The notes under the pieces: model-generated
What the model was told of the DNA's origin: nothing
Seen by the model: the letters and a program-made list of their open reading frames with translations, nothing else
Database searches by the model: none
Shown: positions 24,514 to 31,910 of the stretch, one piece after another
Layout of the letters: each line of letters starts with the position of its first letter
Position numbering within the stretch: position 1 is the stretch's first letter
Made by a program: the position numbers and the translations under genes
NCBI RefSeq assembly: GCF_009674565.1
Contig: NZ_WKJL01000006.1
Coordinates: 1 to 64,000, forward strand
DNA: 64,000 bases
Reading direction: 5' to 3'
DNA from: Duganella aquatilis
GTDB lineage: Bacteria > Pseudomonadota > Gammaproteobacteria > Burkholderiales > Burkholderiaceae_D

Positions 24514-26124
24514 TCAGGCGTCCGCCGGCGGCACCCGATAGCGGAAATCCCTGAAGCGTGCCTCGCCTTTTCCGGACACAAACAAGCTCGGCTTCAACGC
24601 CAGGAATCCGCCGCGAACATTGTGGTGGTATCCCGAGACTTCGAAGGTGCGCTCGAAGCGCTTCCAGTTCTTTCCGTCGGTGGAAATATGAACCCGCACA
24701 ATGTGGCGCATGTTACGCATGCGGATGAACAAGCGGTTTCCGTGCGGGTTAGGATAGCGGGTGTGTTCGATGCCGTATTTATGGCCGATAAAGGTGGAGG
24801 CATCGAAGCTCACGCCGCAATATAACTGGCTGTCATAAAACAGCAGCAAGCCGGCCCGGGCGCCGGGATCGACGTCGATCTCGCACTCAAACTCGTAGTC
24901 CTGATCGCCTGCGACGATCTGCAACGGCGACGAGTCGGACGGAGCGGTGCCGCGCGCCGCCATGTGCAGCACGCCATTGTCGCGTCGCAGCCGCCTGGAT
25001 TCGTCACGCGAGGGATTAAAAAACGCCCACTGGATGCCATATTTGTCCGTGCTGAAGTCGTCCGACAAAAGCAGGCCGTGCGGGCCCGGCTCGCCGCCTT
25101 TGGGTTTGGCTATCGGGCGTGACAGATCGCCACCGCCGAAATCGAGCCAGCCGTCGTCCGACCAGCGCACAGGGGCAAGCAGCGTCTGGCGTCCCAGCGT
25201 CCAGAAGCCATTTTCATAGCCGTGGTAGACCGACCACCAGTCGCCCGCGGGGCCCTCGACCAGGGTGGCGTGTCCACGGGACCACCACTTTTCGCTGGCG
25301 GATTCGGTATGCACGAGGGGATTGCGCGGATGGTGTTCCCATGGTCCTTGGATGGACCTGGATCGTGCGGCGGTCACCATGTGGCCGGTCTGTGGCCCCG
25401 CCGTGCCGCCGACGGCCAATATCATGTAGAACCAGTCTCCGTGCCGGGTGATCTTCGGCCTCTCCGGCGCAAACCCCTCGCTGTCCGACTCCGCCGGAAA
25501 GCGCCACGGGTCGTAAATGTGCTCGGGCTTGCCGATGGTGCTGAAACCGTCGTCGGCAAGGCGGACGCGGTCGCCGGCATTCAGGAACAGCCAGCGCGTA
25601 CCGTCCTCGCCGACCGCGTGGCCGGGATCGATGTGGTCGGGCAGGTGCAGGTCAATCGGGTCGGACCATGGCCCCTCGATCTTGTCGGCCCAGATGACCC
25701 ATGACGTATTGCGCGACTGTGGGGTGGAATTTTTGCGGGTAGGGATGTAGATGTAAAAGCGGCCCTTATACTTGCACAGTTCCGGCGCCCAGACGGAGCC
25801 GATATTACGGGTCAGCGCGGGCGCCAGCGGCTGCCAGTTGACGAGATCCCGGCTGTGCCAGATCAGCAGGCCGGGATAGGCGTTAAACGTGGAATAGGCC
25901 AGGTAGTAGTCTTTGCCGTCCTTCAGGATCGATGGATCGGGGCGGTCGCCGGCCATGATGGGATTCAGGAAGGTGCCGTTGCCCAGGTCGGGCCGCCGCT
26001 GGCCGTCCGGCCCGGCGGCGGTAGCGGGGATGGAGTCGGCTGTGACGGCATCTGCCGTTGCCGGCTTGGTCAGCGCAAGCGCCGCCAGGCCAAATGATTT
26101 CAGGCTGTCCCGCCGATTTGCCAT
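24514..26124 (-). CDS. GH43-family glycoside hydrolase (arabinosidase/xylosidase type)
   Basis: A 536-residue exported five-bladed propeller hydrolase plus a C-terminal beta-sandwich. The three GH43 acidic residues are visible: base in GDRPDPSIL, pKa modulator in DHIDPGHAV, and acid in SEGFAPERP. The N-terminus ANRRDSLKSFGLAALAL is a twin-arginine-like signal. The start at 26124 follows GGAGACAAG; the frame is open far upstream but that part is antisense to mipA. The C-terminal domain (about 360-530) resembles GH43_C2/DUF1349. It acts on arabinan, xylan or related side chains; the exact substrate is not readable. Confidence 0.92.
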   Translation of the reverse strand: MANRRDSLKSFGLAALALTKPATADAVTADSIPATAAGPDGQRRPDLGNGTFLNPIMAGDRPDPSILKDGKDYYLAYSTFNAYPGLLIWHSRDLVNWQPLAPALTRNIGSVWAPELCKYKGRFYIYIPTRKNSTPQSRNTSWVIWADKIEGPWSDPIDLHLPDHIDPGHAVGEDGTRWLFLNAGDRVRLADDGFSTIGKPEHIYDPWRFPAESDSEGFAPERPKITRHGDWFYMILAVGGTAGPQTGHMVTAARSRSIQGPWEHHPRNPLVHTESASEKWWSRGHATLVEGPAGDWWSVYHGYENGFWTLGRQTLLAPVRWSDDGWLDFGGGDLSRPIAKPKGGEPGPHGLLLSDDFSTDKYGIQWAFFNPSRDESRRLRRDNGVLHMAARGTAPSDSSPLQIVAGDQDYEFECEIDVDPGARAGLLLFYDSQLYCGVSFDASTFIGHKYGIEHTRYPNPHGNRLFIRMRNMRHIVRVHISTDGKNWKRFERTFEVSGYHHNVRGGFLALKPSLFVSGKGEARFRDFRYRVPPADA

Positions 26125-26253
26125 CTTGTCTCCATGTCTAGTCAGATCGATTGGAGTAATGATAGCGCAACCATGCGAAAAATTGGCGCTGGCTGACTGC
26201 GCTGCGGGTAAACTGTCGCGCATCAGCCGGACATCCCCGGCCAAGGACCATCC

Positions 26254-27000
26254 ATGAATAAAGCAGTGGGCCAGCGTGCCCTTATCGCCAGCATTGCGTT
26301 GATGCTGGCCGCACCGGTGTTCGCCCAGCAGGGCGAGGGCACGGCGCCGGACGCCGGCTGGCGCCTGGTGGGCGACATCGGCGCCGGCGTCAATGTCGCG
26401 CCGGTGCCGGCGAGCGCGCAGTCCCGGCAGACCAGCGCGATTCCCTACCTGAACGCCGACTACGGCCCGGTATTCGCCCGCATCGACACCTTCGGCGTCA
26501 AGTTGCTGCCTGTCGGCGCTGGCAGCGTGGAGCTGCTGACCCGCGTGCTGTCGGACGGTTACACGCCACGCGGGAATGCGCCTGGCGTGCAACGCCGGCA
26601 GGACTCGCTGCCGGTGGGGCTCGGCACCTTGCAGGTGACGGCGGCGGGTGCGTTCATGTTGAATGTCTATCACGACGCCGGCAAATCCGGCGGCAATCTG
26701 GCCGACGCCATGTACGCGGCCGAATTCGACACCGGGCCGCTGGCTCTGTACCCGCAGGCAGGGGTGGAATACCGCTCGTCGGCCTATGTGCGCTATTTCG
26801 ACGGTACGCCATCGTCCCGCCCCGGCGCGGCCAGCAGTCCGTTTGCCGCGCTGTTCGCCGAAATGCATCTCGGCGGACGCTGGTATGTCAATGCCAACGT
26901 CCGACGGAGCTGGCTGGGCAAGGCGATCCGCAACAGTCCGCTGGTACGGCGATCCACGCTCGACAGCGGCTTGCTGGCCTTGAGCTACCGCTTCGACTGA
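26254..27000 (+). CDS. MipA/OmpV-family outer-membrane protein
   Basis: A 248-residue protein with a signal peptide cleaved near residue 25 (MLAAPVFAQQ). Alternating beta strands typical of MipA/OmpV barrels follow: WRLVGDIGAGVNVAPV, IPYLNADYGPVFARIDTFGVKLLP, and a C-terminal strand LLALSYRFD ending in Phe-Asp. The family includes scaffold and outer-membrane proteins linked to cell wall or antimicrobial stress. It is divergent from the GH43 gene, so a role in export or porin activity for glycans is possible but unproven. Confidence 0.85.
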   Translation: MNKAVGQRALIASIALMLAAPVFAQQGEGTAPDAGWRLVGDIGAGVNVAPVPASAQSRQTSAIPYLNADYGPVFARIDTFGVKLLPVGAGSVELLTRVLSDGYTPRGNAPGVQRRQDSLPVGLGTLQVTAAGAFMLNVYHDAGKSGGNLADAMYAAEFDTGPLALYPQAGVEYRSSAYVRYFDGTPSSRPGAASSPFAALFAEMHLGGRWYVNANVRRSWLGKAIRNSPLVRRSTLDSGLLALSYRFD

Positions 27001-27041
27001 GCGGAATTTGAACTGGAGCAGGGGCCCATGCGGCCGGAGGT

Positions 27042-27947
27042 TCAGGTCAACTGGTATGAACGGCCAGGTTCCAGTTCAGGCGGAATAGGCTGGTCGCAGA
27101 GTTCCAGCACCGAGCGCTCGATGGTGACGGTGATGGCGTCCAGCGCAAGGGCATTGGGCGCCAGGCCGAAAGGATCGGCAACTTCGTTGGCGATGGCTTC
27201 CAGCGCGATCATCGTATAAGAAATAAAGATGCACAGCAGCGGCGTCAGATAGTTCGATGAATCGACCAGGCCGAACGGCAGGAACAGGCAATAGGCATAC
27301 ACCGACCGGTGCAGCAGAACGCTGTAGGCAAAAGGGATGGGCGTCGACTTGATACGCTCGCAGGCGCCGACGCACTTTTCCAGCTCGTTGAGTTGCGCAT
27401 CCAGTAGCCAGCGCGTCGATCCCTGTTCCGCAGCGGGACCGAGCTGGGCGAGCCGGTCGCGGATGTTCTTCAACAGGTACACCGGCGCGTAAGCCTTGCC
27501 CGTCACCAACGCCGCGCGCTGCGCGCCGAGCAGGCGGGTCAGATCGGGCAGGGCATCGCTGCCGCGCAACTGATGCTTGAGCGCGTAGGCGAAGGCGATG
27601 ATCTCGCTGCGCATGACGCTGTCATTGCGCTCCGGCGCATAGCTCAGGATCTGCGACATCAGGGAGCGCGATGCAATCAGCAGGCTGCCCCACGACGTCC
27701 TGGCTTCAATGAAGCGGGCATAGCTGGCGTTGTTGCGAAAGACCAGAAACACCGCCAGCGTCAGACCAAACAAGGTGAACGATCCCGGGCTGAGCGGGAT
27801 TTTTTCGCCAAACACTCTGCCATGGGTAAAGGCGGCGATGGTGCTGAACACTCCCAGCAGTATCAGCTGGGGAATGATGCTCTGTAAGACAGAACCGTTC
27901 CAGATGAATAGCATCCGGAACCAGCTTTGCATGGGTCTGACGATCAT
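27042..27947 (-). CDS. bestrophin-like membrane protein (UPF0187/YneE)
   Basis: A 301-residue integral membrane protein of the bacterial bestrophin family, whose known members form pentameric ion channels. It starts MIVRPMQSWFRMLFIWNGSV. The family segments are FLVFRNNASYARFIEARTSWGSLL, LRGSDALPDL, and PIPFAYSVLLHRSVYAYCLFLPFGLVD, followed by an EAIANEVADPFG stretch typical of the cytoplasmic gate region. Its stop lies 40 bp from the convergent mipA-like gene, and mntP is just upstream on the same strand (9 bp apart), so cotranscription under the manganese riboswitch is likely. Confidence 0.93.
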   Translation of the reverse strand: MIVRPMQSWFRMLFIWNGSVLQSIIPQLILLGVFSTIAAFTHGRVFGEKIPLSPGSFTLFGLTLAVFLVFRNNASYARFIEARTSWGSLLIASRSLMSQILSYAPERNDSVMRSEIIAFAYALKHQLRGSDALPDLTRLLGAQRAALVTGKAYAPVYLLKNIRDRLAQLGPAAEQGSTRWLLDAQLNELEKCVGACERIKSTPIPFAYSVLLHRSVYAYCLFLPFGLVDSSNYLTPLLCIFISYTMIALEAIANEVADPFGLAPNALALDAITVTIERSVLELCDQPIPPELEPGRSYQLT

Positions 27948-27956
27948 GGTGTATTT

Positions 27957-28526
27957 TCAGGAAGCGGCATAAACGTGCTCATAAACAATTGTACAGCCGA
28001 TTAGGATGAGCACCACACCTCCCAGAAGTTCGGCCCGCTTGCCGATGATGGTACCCAGGGCGCGGCCGACCATCACGCCGATGGTGACCATCAGGAAGGT
28101 GCTGAAGCCGATCGCGGCCGCCGTCACATAGATATTGGCGTTGATGAAGGCCAGGCTGGCGCCGACCGCCATGGCGTCGATGCTGGTGGCAAGCCCGGTC
28201 ACCGCCAGCAGCGCGAAGGATTGTTCGGTCGGCTCCGGCTGTTCTTCCTCGGACTTGGCGAAGCTTTCACGGATCATCAGGCCGCCGAGGATGGTCAGCA
28301 TGGCAAAGGCGATCCAATGGTCCCAGGCTTCGACGTAGCGCGATGCCGCCTGGCCGATGGCCCAGCCGATGAGCGGGGTGGTGGCTTCAATCACGCCAAA
28401 AATCAGGCCGATGCGCAGCGCCTGACGCAAATTTGGCTTCTGGATGGCGGCACCCTTGCCGATGGCGACTGCAAAGGCGTCGGTGGACATGGCAAGGGCA
28501 AGGGCGGCGGTAGCTAGGAAATTCAT
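27957..28526 (-). CDS. mntP: manganese efflux pump MntP
   Basis: MntP exports Mn2+ across the inner membrane. The 189-residue protein has six hydrophobic helices arranged as two repeats with conserved acidic motifs [13 protein letters not shown] (D16) and [14 protein letters not shown]. The true start is the ATG at 28526, with GGAAG upstream; the longer open frame before it is the riboswitch leader. Regulation is visible: a yybP-ykoY manganese riboswitch and a TATAAT promoter lie directly upstream. The bestrophin-like gene follows after 9 bp. Confidence 0.95.
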   Translation of the reverse strand: MNFLATAALALAMSTDAFAVAIGKGAAIQKPNLRQALRIGLIFGVIEATTPLIGWAIGQAASRYVEAWDHWIAFAMLTILGGLMIRESFAKSEEEQPEPTEQSFALLAVTGLATSIDAMAVGASLAFINANIYVTAAAIGFSTFLMVTIGVMVGRALGTIIGKRAELLGGVVLILIGCTIVYEHVYAAS

Positions 28527-28692
28527 ATGGCTTCCAGGTCGGGCATGACAAAGGCATGCCATGCGGCCCGACAGAGCGCATACCATGCCGATGGTCTTGC
28601 CAAGCCGGAAACGGCTGTCCGTACCACGACATGAAGGTCGAGTATGTTGACACGGACGCTTCCAGGGCGGAAGCAGGCTACTCCCCAAGGGT
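28527..28692 (-). promoter_or_regulatory. yybP-ykoY manganese riboswitch in the mntP leader
   Basis: The leader contains, near its 5' end, GGGGAGTAGC (28686-28677), the hallmark of the yybP-ykoY class. After a stem it has GTCAACATACTCGACC (28652-28637), matching the second conserved loop segment containing CATACTC. This class binds Mn2+ and is known in front of mntP in E. coli. The leader from the predicted transcription start to the ATG is about 166 nt. Whether it acts on transcription or on ribosome access is not decided; no clear terminator precedes the ATG. Confidence 0.88.
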
Positions 28693-28698
28693 TGACGG

Positions 28699-28704
28699 AT
28701 TATA
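28699..28704 (-). promoter_or_regulatory. -10 box of the mntP riboswitch leader
   Basis: TATAAT on the minus strand lies just upstream of the riboswitch. A TTGGCC hexamer 18 bp further upstream is a fair -35. The predicted start would be near 28692. Confidence 0.65.
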
Positions 28705-28749
28705 ACTGAGCAATGGAGGCCAGGCCAAGGGCCGCATGCTTATGTGCCG

Positions 28750-29208
28750 TTATGTGCCAATATAACGCAGGGTCGAGACGGCGGTCAGCGTGATGCCTTC
28801 GGAAAAAAACAGGCTGCTCAACGGGATGAGCGAACTGGGCACGACACGCATCTCGATGGTGACAGAGACCGTGCTGGGCACCGAATAGCCGCTGCATGTC
28901 GCCATATTGCACGATACGGTAATGGACGGCGGATAGGGGCCCAAGCTCAGCAACTGCAATTCCTCCGCAACGATCGCGCGCGCGACTGCCACGTGCCCGC
29001 CGACAGCGGCGGAGTTCTTCATGTCGCGCTGCTCTGCGCTGGCTAGGTAGGACGCCGCGTCGTGCGCCGCCTTGAGGCCCATTTCGTAGTTGAAGAGGAC
29101 CACGCCGACAAAGATCAGATTCAGCATGATCAGACACAGTGCCGGCAGCGCGAGCGACAACTCAATCAGGACACTGCCGCGCCGGGCTGCGCGCCGATGT
29201 GGTTTCAT
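28750..29208 (-). CDS. TadE-like pseudopilin protein
   Basis: A 152-residue protein with a basic N-terminus and the TadE-type segment RRGSVLIELSLALPALCLIMLNLIFVGVVLFNYEMGLKAAHDAASYLAS (about residues 9-57), where a Glu follows the cleavage region at the start of the TM helix. The periplasmic remainder has a Cys pair (VSCNMATC). TadE-like proteins are minor pseudopilins of Flp/Tad pili, but no other tad gene is in the window, so this is an orphan or serves a distant locus. Confidence 0.78.
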   Translation of the reverse strand: MKPHRRAARRGSVLIELSLALPALCLIMLNLIFVGVVLFNYEMGLKAAHDAASYLASAEQRDMKNSAAVGGHVAVARAIVAEELQLLSLGPYPPSITVSCNMATCSGYSVPSTVSVTIEMRVVPSSLIPLSSLFFSEGITLTAVSTLRYIGT

Positions 29209-29299
29209 ATGCGACTCCGGTGGCGGTCGAATATGCGTAGTGTAGGGATGGCGGCGGTGCGGGTGTTGCGCCTCAGCAAATATGGCGGTGCTTTTGCAT

Positions 29300-29569
29300 T
29301 TATTCCTCGGTAGGCGTTTCTTCGATGGCGATGCGGACCTGATCGGCCGGGCCCAGATAGGCGTCGCCGCCGACCGGACCGTCCTGGTAGGTGAAGTGGG
29401 CGCCGTCGCTGTCTTCCACCACCCAGATGTCGGAAATCAGCCGATCCGTGGGATCGAGCGGGTTGACCAGGTCGATCTTGCGGCGTTCGCCGGGGATCAG
29501 ATCCTTGACGGCATCCTTGGTGCGTTCGGTGGCAAGCGGTATGTAGCGGGCGGTTAAATGTTCGTTCAT
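29300..29569 (-). CDS. hypothetical acidic protein, 89 aa
   Basis: The ATG at 29569 has a near-perfect AGGAGG eight bases upstream. The product starts MNEHLTARYIPLATERTKDAVKD and continues PLDPTDRLISDIWVVEDSDGAHFTYQDGPVGGDAYLGPADQVRIAIEETP, a soluble, acidic, beta-rich sequence. I recognise no domain. It precedes the TadE-like gene by 91 bp on the same strand; a shared transcript is possible. Confidence 0.68.
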   Translation of the reverse strand: MNEHLTARYIPLATERTKDAVKDLIPGERRKIDLVNPLDPTDRLISDIWVVEDSDGAHFTYQDGPVGGDAYLGPADQVRIAIEETPTEE

Positions 29570-29672
29570 GGTTTCCTCCTGTGAGGCCCATTGTAGACGG
29601 GGCCGTCTTTCGGCGACGCGCGAAAGGCGTGCAGGCGGCATTGTTTTTCCCTTCACTCAACAGGAATGACAA

Positions 29673-29678
29673 TATAAT
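29673..29678 (+). promoter_or_regulatory. -10 box upstream of the hybrid kinase
   Basis: TATAAT lies 46 bp before the kinase start codon and just upstream of a hairpin with a T run. No clear -35 is seen at 17 bp. Confidence 0.35.
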
Positions 29679-29684
29679 CAGAGC

Positions 29685-29708
29685 CTTGCGAAAAACCGCA
29701 AGCTTTTT
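29685..29708 (+). terminator. hairpin plus T run in the kinase leader
   Basis: CTTGCG (29685-29690) and CGCAAG (29697-29702) form a 6-bp stem with an AAAAAC loop, followed by CTTTTT. It sits between the -10 box and the kinase ATG at 29724, so it would act as an attenuator-like leader terminator. The stem is short, so the call is modest. Confidence 0.4.
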
Positions 29709-29723
29709 AATTTATTGGAATCT

Positions 29724-31910
29724 ATGCCCACTCGGCCCCGGTTTATGTTTTCTCTGCGGTACCTGCTGATCATGCTCACCGCGATCGGACTGTTGCCGCT
29801 GGCGCTGCTTGGCGCCTGGAGCATCCACACCGTCAGCGACTACCAGCAGCGCGACCAGGAACGCCTGATGCTGGACCTGGCGCGCGCGGTCGCCAGCGCG
29901 GCCGATGCCGAACTGGATGGCGTCGTCTCCACCCTGACCAGCCTCGGCCACGCTCCGGCCCTGGATGACGGCGACCTGCGCGGCTTTTACGACGCCGCCC
30001 GGGCGCTGGCCAAGGCCCAGCCGGACTGGCTGGGCGTGATCCTGACCGACCACGCCGGCAAGATCCTGCTGCGCACGATGGATGAATACGGCGCGCCGTC
30101 CGCGCCGGTTGCCGATCCCGTCAGCCTGCAGGAAGTGTTGACCACGCGCCGTCCCATCGCCGGTCGCATCGCCCGCGGCGCTGGCGGACGGGCAGCCTTT
30201 CCGGTACGCGTGCCGGTGACGGCGGCGGACGGCAAGCTGTACACGCTGACAGCGGTGATCCGCCCGGACCGCATGCTGCGGCTGATCGAGCGCCAGCAGG
30301 TGCCGGGCGGCTCGGTGACCACCATCCGCGACACCGCGCTGGCCGTGGTGGCGCGCTCGCAGAACCAGGACAGCACCGTTGGTATGCCGCCCAGCCCGTC
30401 GCTGGTGGAACTGATACGCGCCACCGGCGCGGAAGGCGTCGGCCTGGCGCGCACGCGCGAAGGGCAGGACATGGCCACCGCCTACACCACCCTGTCGCAC
30501 TACGGCTGGGCGGCGGTGGTTGGACGGCCGGCGGAACAGCATCACGCCGTGTTCCAGGGCCTGGGCATGTACGGCGCCGGCATCCTGGTGTCGCTGCTGC
30601 TGTGTATCGGCCTGGCGTCGCTGCTGTCGCGGCGTCTGGTGGTGGCCATCAAGGCCTTGCAGCAGGGCGCCGCCGCGCTCGGCACCGGCGCGCCGCTGGT
30701 GCTGGCGCCATCGTCGATCCGCGAAATCGCCGACATCGGCAAAGGCCTGGAACAGGCCGACCGCCAGCGCGCCGCGCAGGAGCGCGAGCGCAAGCTGCTG
30801 CTCGATTCGCTCAACCAGGCGCTGGACGAAGCGAATCAGGCCGGCCGCGCCAAGGATGAGTTCCTGGCCGTGCTGGGCCACGAGCTGCGCAACCCGCTCA
30901 GTCCCATCGTCACCTCGCTGGACCTGCTGGACCGCCGCGACGAGCAGGCCAGCCGCAAGGAGCGCACCATGATGCGGCGCCAGGTCAACCATCTGCGCCG
31001 GCTGGTGGATGACTTGCTGGATGTCTCGCGCATCACTTCGGGCAAATTCCGCATCGACGCGCAAGCGATCAACCTGGCCGAGGTGGTGCGGCACGCCGTG
31101 GCCGCCGCACCCGACCAGTCGCTGACCTTGTCGGCGCCGGAGGCGGTATGGGTGGACGGAGACGACAGCCGCCTGACGCAGGTGTTGAACAACCTGCTGT
31201 CCAACGCCGCGCGCTTCGGCAGCAACGCCACCGAGGTCCGGCTGTCCAAGGACGCCACCCACGCGCGGCTGGAAGTCATCGACAACGGCATCGGCATGAG
31301 CGAAGAACTGCTGGCGCGCGTGTTCGAACCGTTCCAGCAGGCGCCGCAATCGCTGGCGCGGCGCACCGGCGGCCTGGGTCTCGGCCTGGCGATCGTGCGC
31401 AAGATCGTTGAACTGCACGGCGGCCAGGTGACGGCCGCCAGCGCCGGCGCGGGGCAGGGCAGTCGCTTCACGGTGACGCTGCCGCTGGTAACGCCGCCCG
31501 CCGTTGCGCCGTCGCTGCCAGGGCAAGCCGGTGCGGGCGGCCTGCGCGTGCTGCTGGTGGACGACAATATCGACGCCGCCGCCACCGGCTCGGCGCTGCT
31601 GGAACTGATGGGCCACGAGGTTCGCGTCGCCCATACCGGCGCCGCCGCGCTGGAGGCCTTGCGCCAGCAGACGCCGGACGTCGCCATTCTCGACATCGGC
31701 CTGCCGGACATGGACGGCTACACGCTGGCGGGCGCCATGCGCCGTCAGCTGGCCGGCACGCCGCTGCGGCTGGTGGCGCTGACCGGCTACGGCCAGAAGG
31801 AAGACGTGGAGCGCGCCTATGCGGCCGACTTCAACCTGCACCTGACCAAGCCGGCCACGCTGGCCGATCTGCAGCTTGCCACCGCGCCGCTGGAGCAGGC
31901 CGCTATTTAA
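29724..31910 (+). CDS. hybrid sensor histidine kinase with C-terminal receiver
   Basis: A 728-residue membrane kinase. The N-terminus has a TM helix (about 9-29) and a periplasmic sensor up to about residue 275 (dCache/CHASE-like). A second TM helix follows, then a linker, the dimerisation/phosphoacceptor domain (GHELRNPLSP, His near 386), an ATPase domain (NLLSNAARFG, DNGIGM, GGLGLGLAIV) and a receiver (LLVDDN, LDIGLPDMDGY, Asp near 657, LTKPA). I chose the ATG at 29724 with GGAA upstream over a TTG at 29715. Its end overlaps the convergent GH43 gene by 8 bp. It has no adjacent response regulator. Confidence 0.93.
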   Translation: MPTRPRFMFSLRYLLIMLTAIGLLPLALLGAWSIHTVSDYQQRDQERLMLDLARAVASAADAELDGVVSTLTSLGHAPALDDGDLRGFYDAARALAKAQPDWLGVILTDHAGKILLRTMDEYGAPSAPVADPVSLQEVLTTRRPIAGRIARGAGGRAAFPVRVPVTAADGKLYTLTAVIRPDRMLRLIERQQVPGGSVTTIRDTALAVVARSQNQDSTVGMPPSPSLVELIRATGAEGVGLARTREGQDMATAYTTLSHYGWAAVVGRPAEQHHAVFQGLGMYGAGILVSLLLCIGLASLLSRRLVVAIKALQQGAAALGTGAPLVLAPSSIREIADIGKGLEQADRQRAAQERERKLLLDSLNQALDEANQAGRAKDEFLAVLGHELRNPLSPIVTSLDLLDRRDEQASRKERTMMRRQVNHLRRLVDDLLDVSRITSGKFRIDAQAINLAEVVRHAVAAAPDQSLTLSAPEAVWVDGDDSRLTQVLNNLLSNAARFGSNATEVRLSKDATHARLEVIDNGIGMSEELLARVFEPFQQAPQSLARRTGGLGLGLAIVRKIVELHGGQVTAASAGAGQGSRFTVTLPLVTPPAVAPSLPGQAGAGGLRVLLVDDNIDAAATGSALLELMGHEVRVAHTGAAALEALRQQTPDVAILDIGLPDMDGYTLAGAMRRQLAGTPLRLVALTGYGQKEDVERAYAADFNLHLTKPATLADLQLATAPLEQAAI

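Noticed and set aside
26125..26868. N-terminal extension of the GH43 frame upstream of 26124
   Set aside because: The extension is antisense to the mipA-like gene. The ATG at 26124 has a ribosome site and begins a twin-arginine-like signal.
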